From NCBI GenBank assembly GCA_003131945.1, contig PKWD01000032.1, forward strand, positions 158 to 8,317: DNA of 8,160 bases. The letters run 5' to 3'. The translations under genes and the position numbers were made by a program. The stretch is from Acidimicrobiaceae bacterium (lineage in GTDB: Bacteria; Actinomycetota; Acidimicrobiia; Acidimicrobiales; UBA8190). Numbering within the stretch: position 1 is the stretch's first letter; every line of letters begins with the position of its first letter. A model generated the notes under the pieces. It was not told the DNA's origin. It searched no databases and saw nothing but the letters and a program-made list of their open reading frames with translations. Positions 6,098 through 8,160 of this stretch are shown here, in pieces.

Positions 6098-6616
6098 GTG
6101 TCCGACGCCCCCGACCCCCTCGGTAAACGCGCCCTGTTCTGGGCACCTGCCGAGCGACAGGAGGAGGGCCCGCGGCACGCCGACGAGGGCGATGTTCCGG
6201 GAAAGCACGCGTTGTTCTCCGACGCTGGCCCCGCCACGTCTTCCTCTATTCGTACTGGCGGCCGGCCAGCCAGGCCGGACGGCGATGGCGCCCGCAGAAC
6301 GGGCCACCCCTCCAACCGCCGGCCGTCGGGCGACCGGCACTCCTCGCTTTCCGGTGAGGGATACGAGGGTGTGCGTCGAGGCGCCGAATCCCCGGACGAT
6401 CTCGAGCGCCCGGTGAGCTCGGGGATGTTCGGGTCCTGGACCCTGCACTGTTCCTCATGTCGGGTCCGATCCCAGGTCGATCTCGTCGAGTACGTCGTCC
6501 TGCACCTGCCTCTGTGGTTGTGGCGTCCGGGGCGCGGGTACACGAGCCTCATGACCTGTCCAGCGTGCCGCCGACGTACGTGGATCAGCGCGTCGTGGAC
6601 GTCGTGGTCGCGCTGA
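6098..6616 (+). CDS. Zinc-ribbon protein with GKxALF motifs, unknown function
   Basis: 172 residues from GTG 6098, which has AGGAAGGA (6081-6088) 9 bases upstream. Three parts are visible. First is an acidic start with two related motifs, LGKRALFW (8-15) and PGKHALFS (34-41), 26 residues apart. Next is a long Gly/Arg/Ser/Pro-rich, disordered-looking linker (about 45-108). Last is a compact C-terminal domain (109-168) with two cysteine knuckles, CSSC (118-121) and CPAC (154-157), flanking a hydrophobic stretch VVLHLPLWLWRPG (133-145) that is too short for a clear membrane span. The knuckles should bind one zinc. I do not recognise a named family, although the C-terminal pattern (HLPLWLW, then CPACRRRTW) has a conserved feel. 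The position between ParA and DedA genes, in the same direction with 29-base gaps, suggests a shared transcript and perhaps a ParA partner. Function is not known. Confidence 0.75.
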   Translation: MSDAPDPLGKRALFWAPAERQEEGPRHADEGDVPGKHALFSDAGPATSSSIRTGGRPARPDGDGARRTGHPSNRRPSGDRHSSLSGEGYEGVRRGAESPDDLERPVSSGMFGSWTLHCSSCRVRSQVDLVEYVVLHLPLWLWRPGRGYTSLMTCPACRRRTWISASWTSWSR

Positions 6617-6645
6617 GCGTGGCGCGCACCGTAGGCGGATAGGAC

Positions 6646-7278
6646 ATGGTCGCCAGCATCACGAGCTGGCTCCTGCATCTGCATGGCCCGTTCGTCTACG
6701 TGATGGTCGGCTTGTTGGTGTTCTTCGAGGTGGCCATCGTGATCGGGTTCTTCGTTCCCGGTGAGATCGCCACGATCATCGGCGGCGTGATCGCCAGTCA
6801 GCACCACACCAATGTCGTGCTCATTATCGCCGTCGTGGTGGCTGCGGCCACGGTGGGCAATATGGTCGGCTACGAGGTAGGGCGCATTCTCGGGCCGTGG
6901 CTGTTCTCGCACCGGCCGTTGGCCGGACAAGCCGGAGTCGAGCGGGCCCAGACGCTCATTGCCCGTCGGGGGGCGCCGGCCGTCGTCGCCGGTCGCTTCG
7001 TCGTCGTCGTACGGGCCGTGCTCCCGGGACTTGTCGGTATGAGCGGCATGACGCGCGGGCGTTTCGCCGTGTTCAGCGCCGCCGGTGCCGTCGTATGGGG
7101 AACCCTGTGGGTACTCGTCGGCTTCGCCCTCGGCCTGTCTTATACGAAGGTGACCAACACCTTCGGGCAGGTGTCATTGGTCGTGGTGGCCGTGCTCGTG
7201 GCCGCTTGGGTGACCGTGGAGGCGCGCCGCCGGCGCCGCCGGCGACAGGCTGCGGGTGGCTCTGCCGAGCACGAGTAA
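6646..7278 (+). CDS. DedA / VTT-domain family membrane protein
   Basis: 210 residues, the usual DedA length. Hydrophobic segments lie at about 15-37, 39-51 (re-entrant type), 57-75, 108-131, 139-165 and 175-192, followed by a basic RRRRRRR tail (194-200), presumably cytoplasmic. Family motifs are FFEVAIVIGFFVPGE (26-40), GNMVGYEVGR (71-80) and GRFVVVVRAVLPGLVGMSGM (116-135). The two acidic residues needed in E. coli YqjA (E39, D51) correspond to E28 and E40, with the same 12-residue spacing. The two essential arginines (R130, R136) correspond to R117 and R123. The protein should therefore be functional. The family acts in membrane homeostasis, as proton-coupled transporters or undecaprenyl-phosphate/phospholipid flippases; the substrate cannot be told here. 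The GYxxGR motif has Asn where Asp is usual. The ATG at 6646 is preceded by a moderate GGATAGGA. It is the last gene of the rightward cluster and ends 4 bases before the stop of the convergent kelch gene. Confidence 0.93.
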   Translation: MVASITSWLLHLHGPFVYVMVGLLVFFEVAIVIGFFVPGEIATIIGGVIASQHHTNVVLIIAVVVAAATVGNMVGYEVGRILGPWLFSHRPLAGQAGVERAQTLIARRGAPAVVAGRFVVVVRAVLPGLVGMSGMTRGRFAVFSAAGAVVWGTLWVLVGFALGLSYTKVTNTFGQVSLVVVAVLVAAWVTVEARRRRRRRQAAGGSAEHE

Positions 7279-7282
7279 CGGC

Positions 7283-8160
7283 TCATTTCGCCTTCCCGGC
7301 GGACCCGGCGGACCGGGTCCCCGATGGCATCGTGATGAAGCTCTGCACCGAGGACACCGGGGTTCCGTCGGACTCGCCACCGACCAGCCATGCGGTGGAG
7401 CCGAGGACGGCGACACCGGCGTGGGACACCGCCACCGGCAGAACCCCTACCTGGGTGCTGGTGCCCGATAGCGGGTCGAACGACCACACGGTGGAGACCG
7501 AGGACGTGGTGGGAGTCGATGCTCCGGTGGGGGCGCCGGCGGCGGTCGTGGCTGTCTGGGCGCCGGTGCCGGGAGGCGCCGTATCACCGCCGGCCAGAAT
7601 GACATCGTGGCCGAGGACAACGGCGGCGGCGCCGGCCAAAGGCTCCGGGAGGTGCCCTTTGTCCTTGGCCTTGTGGGTCTTCAGGTCCACGACTTGGATG
7701 GTGTCCACCGCATGACCGGCGTCAGACCCGGTGGCAGCGTCACCGCCGAAGACGTAGAGCTTCCCGCCGAAGACGGCGACGGCGGGGAACAGCACGGGCA
7801 CGGGGAGCGCCGCCACGTCGATGAAGTGCCGACCGTCGCTGGTGGCCAGGATGCCGGGATCGGGCCCGGCGGCGCTCACACCACCGACGAGGTACGTCGT
7901 CGCTCCCCCCGTGACGGCCGTGTCCCCCGCCCGCGGTTGGGGGAGCGTTCCGAGCAATGTGCTCGTGGGAACAGTCGTTCCCGACGAGGGCACCGGCGCC
8001 GTGGCGGACAGGGCCTGCACCGACGCCGACGTCGACGACGCCGCTGAGGTCGACGATGCGCCGCCGAAGACAACGTCCTGACCGTCGAGTACGGCCCCCG
8101 TGGCGTCGTCGAGCGTTGTCATGAGGTCTCCGACATGGCTCAGCGTCCCGTTGGTCACGT
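7283..8160 (-). CDS. Kelch-repeat beta-propeller protein, C-terminal part
   Basis: Partial gene: the frame is open to the right edge and ends at TGA 7285-7283. A GTG at 8158 is unlikely to be the true start, because the sequence there already reads as mid-propeller (GTLSHVGDL). About 292 residues are visible. Numbering from that GTG, five kelch-type strands end in a Gly pair: VVFGG (29-33), YLVGG (89-93), YVFGG (135-139), VILAGG (186-191) and AWLVGG (257-261), each preceded by an A-V-x-G/D-x stretch. Two Ser/Thr/Ala/Gly-rich inserts (about 34-63 and 193-221) lie between strands. No catalytic residues of galactose oxidase are apparent. Any signal peptide or anchor would be outside the window, so cellular location is unknown; low-complexity kelch proteins of this sort are often exported. 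It converges on dedA with 4 bases between stop codons. Confidence 0.82.
   Translation of the reverse strand, partial: VTNGTLSHVGDLMTTLDDATGAVLDGQDVVFGGASSTSAASSTSASVQALSATAPVPSSGTTVPTSTLLGTLPQPRAGDTAVTGGATTYLVGGVSAAGPDPGILATSDGRHFIDVAALPVPVLFPAVAVFGGKLYVFGGDAATGSDAGHAVDTIQVVDLKTHKAKDKGHLPEPLAGAAAVVLGHDVILAGGDTAPPGTGAQTATTAAGAPTGASTPTTSSVSTVWSFDPLSGTSTQVGVLPVAVSHAGVAVLGSTAWLVGGESDGTPVSSVQSFITMPSGTRSAGSAGKAK
7301..7320 (+). terminator. Candidate hairpin terminator after dedA
   Basis: GGACCCGG (7301-7308) and CCGGGTCC (7313-7320) form a perfect 8-bp stem around the loop CGGA, 22 bases beyond the dedA stop codon. No U-tract follows, so it would be a U-less hairpin of the kind proposed for actinobacteria, or an RNA 3' end stabiliser. 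It also lies within the last codons of the convergent kelch gene. Confidence 0.4.

Noticed and set aside
5839..6930. Minus-strand open frame spanning the end of parA, the zinc-ribbon gene and the start of dedA
   Set aside because: It crosses three well-supported plus-strand genes, and its product is Arg/Gly/Ser/His-rich with no family features.
7221..7245. GC-rich repeated CGCCGGCG units near the dedA end
   Set aside because: They encode the run of arginines at the cytoplasmic tail and give no useful stem-loop because the half-sites abut; explained by codon use.

Overview
The window looks like chromosomal DNA from a high-GC actinobacterium. The codons are strongly GC-biased. There is a mycothiol-type DinB/maleylpyruvate isomerase family enzyme, an ECF42-type sigma factor with its DGPF partner, and an orphan ParA with the KGGVAKTT P-loop typical of actinobacteria. 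The ParA closely resembles what I remember of the mycobacterial Rv3213c protein. A deep-branching class such as Acidimicrobiia or Thermoleophilia is possible, but sequence reading alone cannot settle it. I see no rRNA, tRNA, CRISPR array, insertion sequence or phage gene.

Left block (1-2485, all minus strand). Transcription runs leftward from a small UBP-type zinc-finger protein (2485-2201). Next comes a three-domain flavoprotein (2204-531), whose GTG start overlaps the zinc-finger stop as GTGA. After a 130-base gap comes the N-terminal third of a methylmalonate-semialdehyde dehydrogenase (400 to the left edge). The flavoprotein joins a cyclic-nucleotide-binding-like domain, a thioredoxin/glutaredoxin-like domain without cysteines, and a thioredoxin-reductase-like FAD/NAD(P)H module in which the redox CxxC is lost.

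Middle block (2486-5291). A 235-base divergent intergenic region leads into a rightward pair: a DGPF/YCII protein (2721-3065) and an ECF42-type sigma factor with a long C-terminal TPR-like extension (3075-4373). Facing them, with one base between the stop codons, is a mycothiol-dependent maleylpyruvate isomerase family protein (5001-4375). Both the DGPF gene and the isomerase-family gene have an upstream TGTCGA-N16/17-CGTC element. That is the promoter signature I recall for ECF42 sigma factors, so the three genes probably form one autoregulated locus.

Right block (5279-8160). A rightward cluster runs from a probably leaderless orphan ParA (5292-6068) to a zinc-ribbon protein of unknown function with two GKxALF motifs in a disordered-looking N-terminus (6098-6616), and then to a DedA/VTT-family membrane protein (6646-7278). 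The gaps are 29 bases each. The cluster meets a leftward, C-terminal fragment of a kelch beta-propeller protein (7283 to the right edge). A perfect 8-bp hairpin just beyond dedA may end its transcript.

The best candidates for something under-described are the zinc-finger/redox-dead flavoprotein pair, the two-promoter ECF42 locus, and the ParA/zinc-ribbon/DedA cluster.
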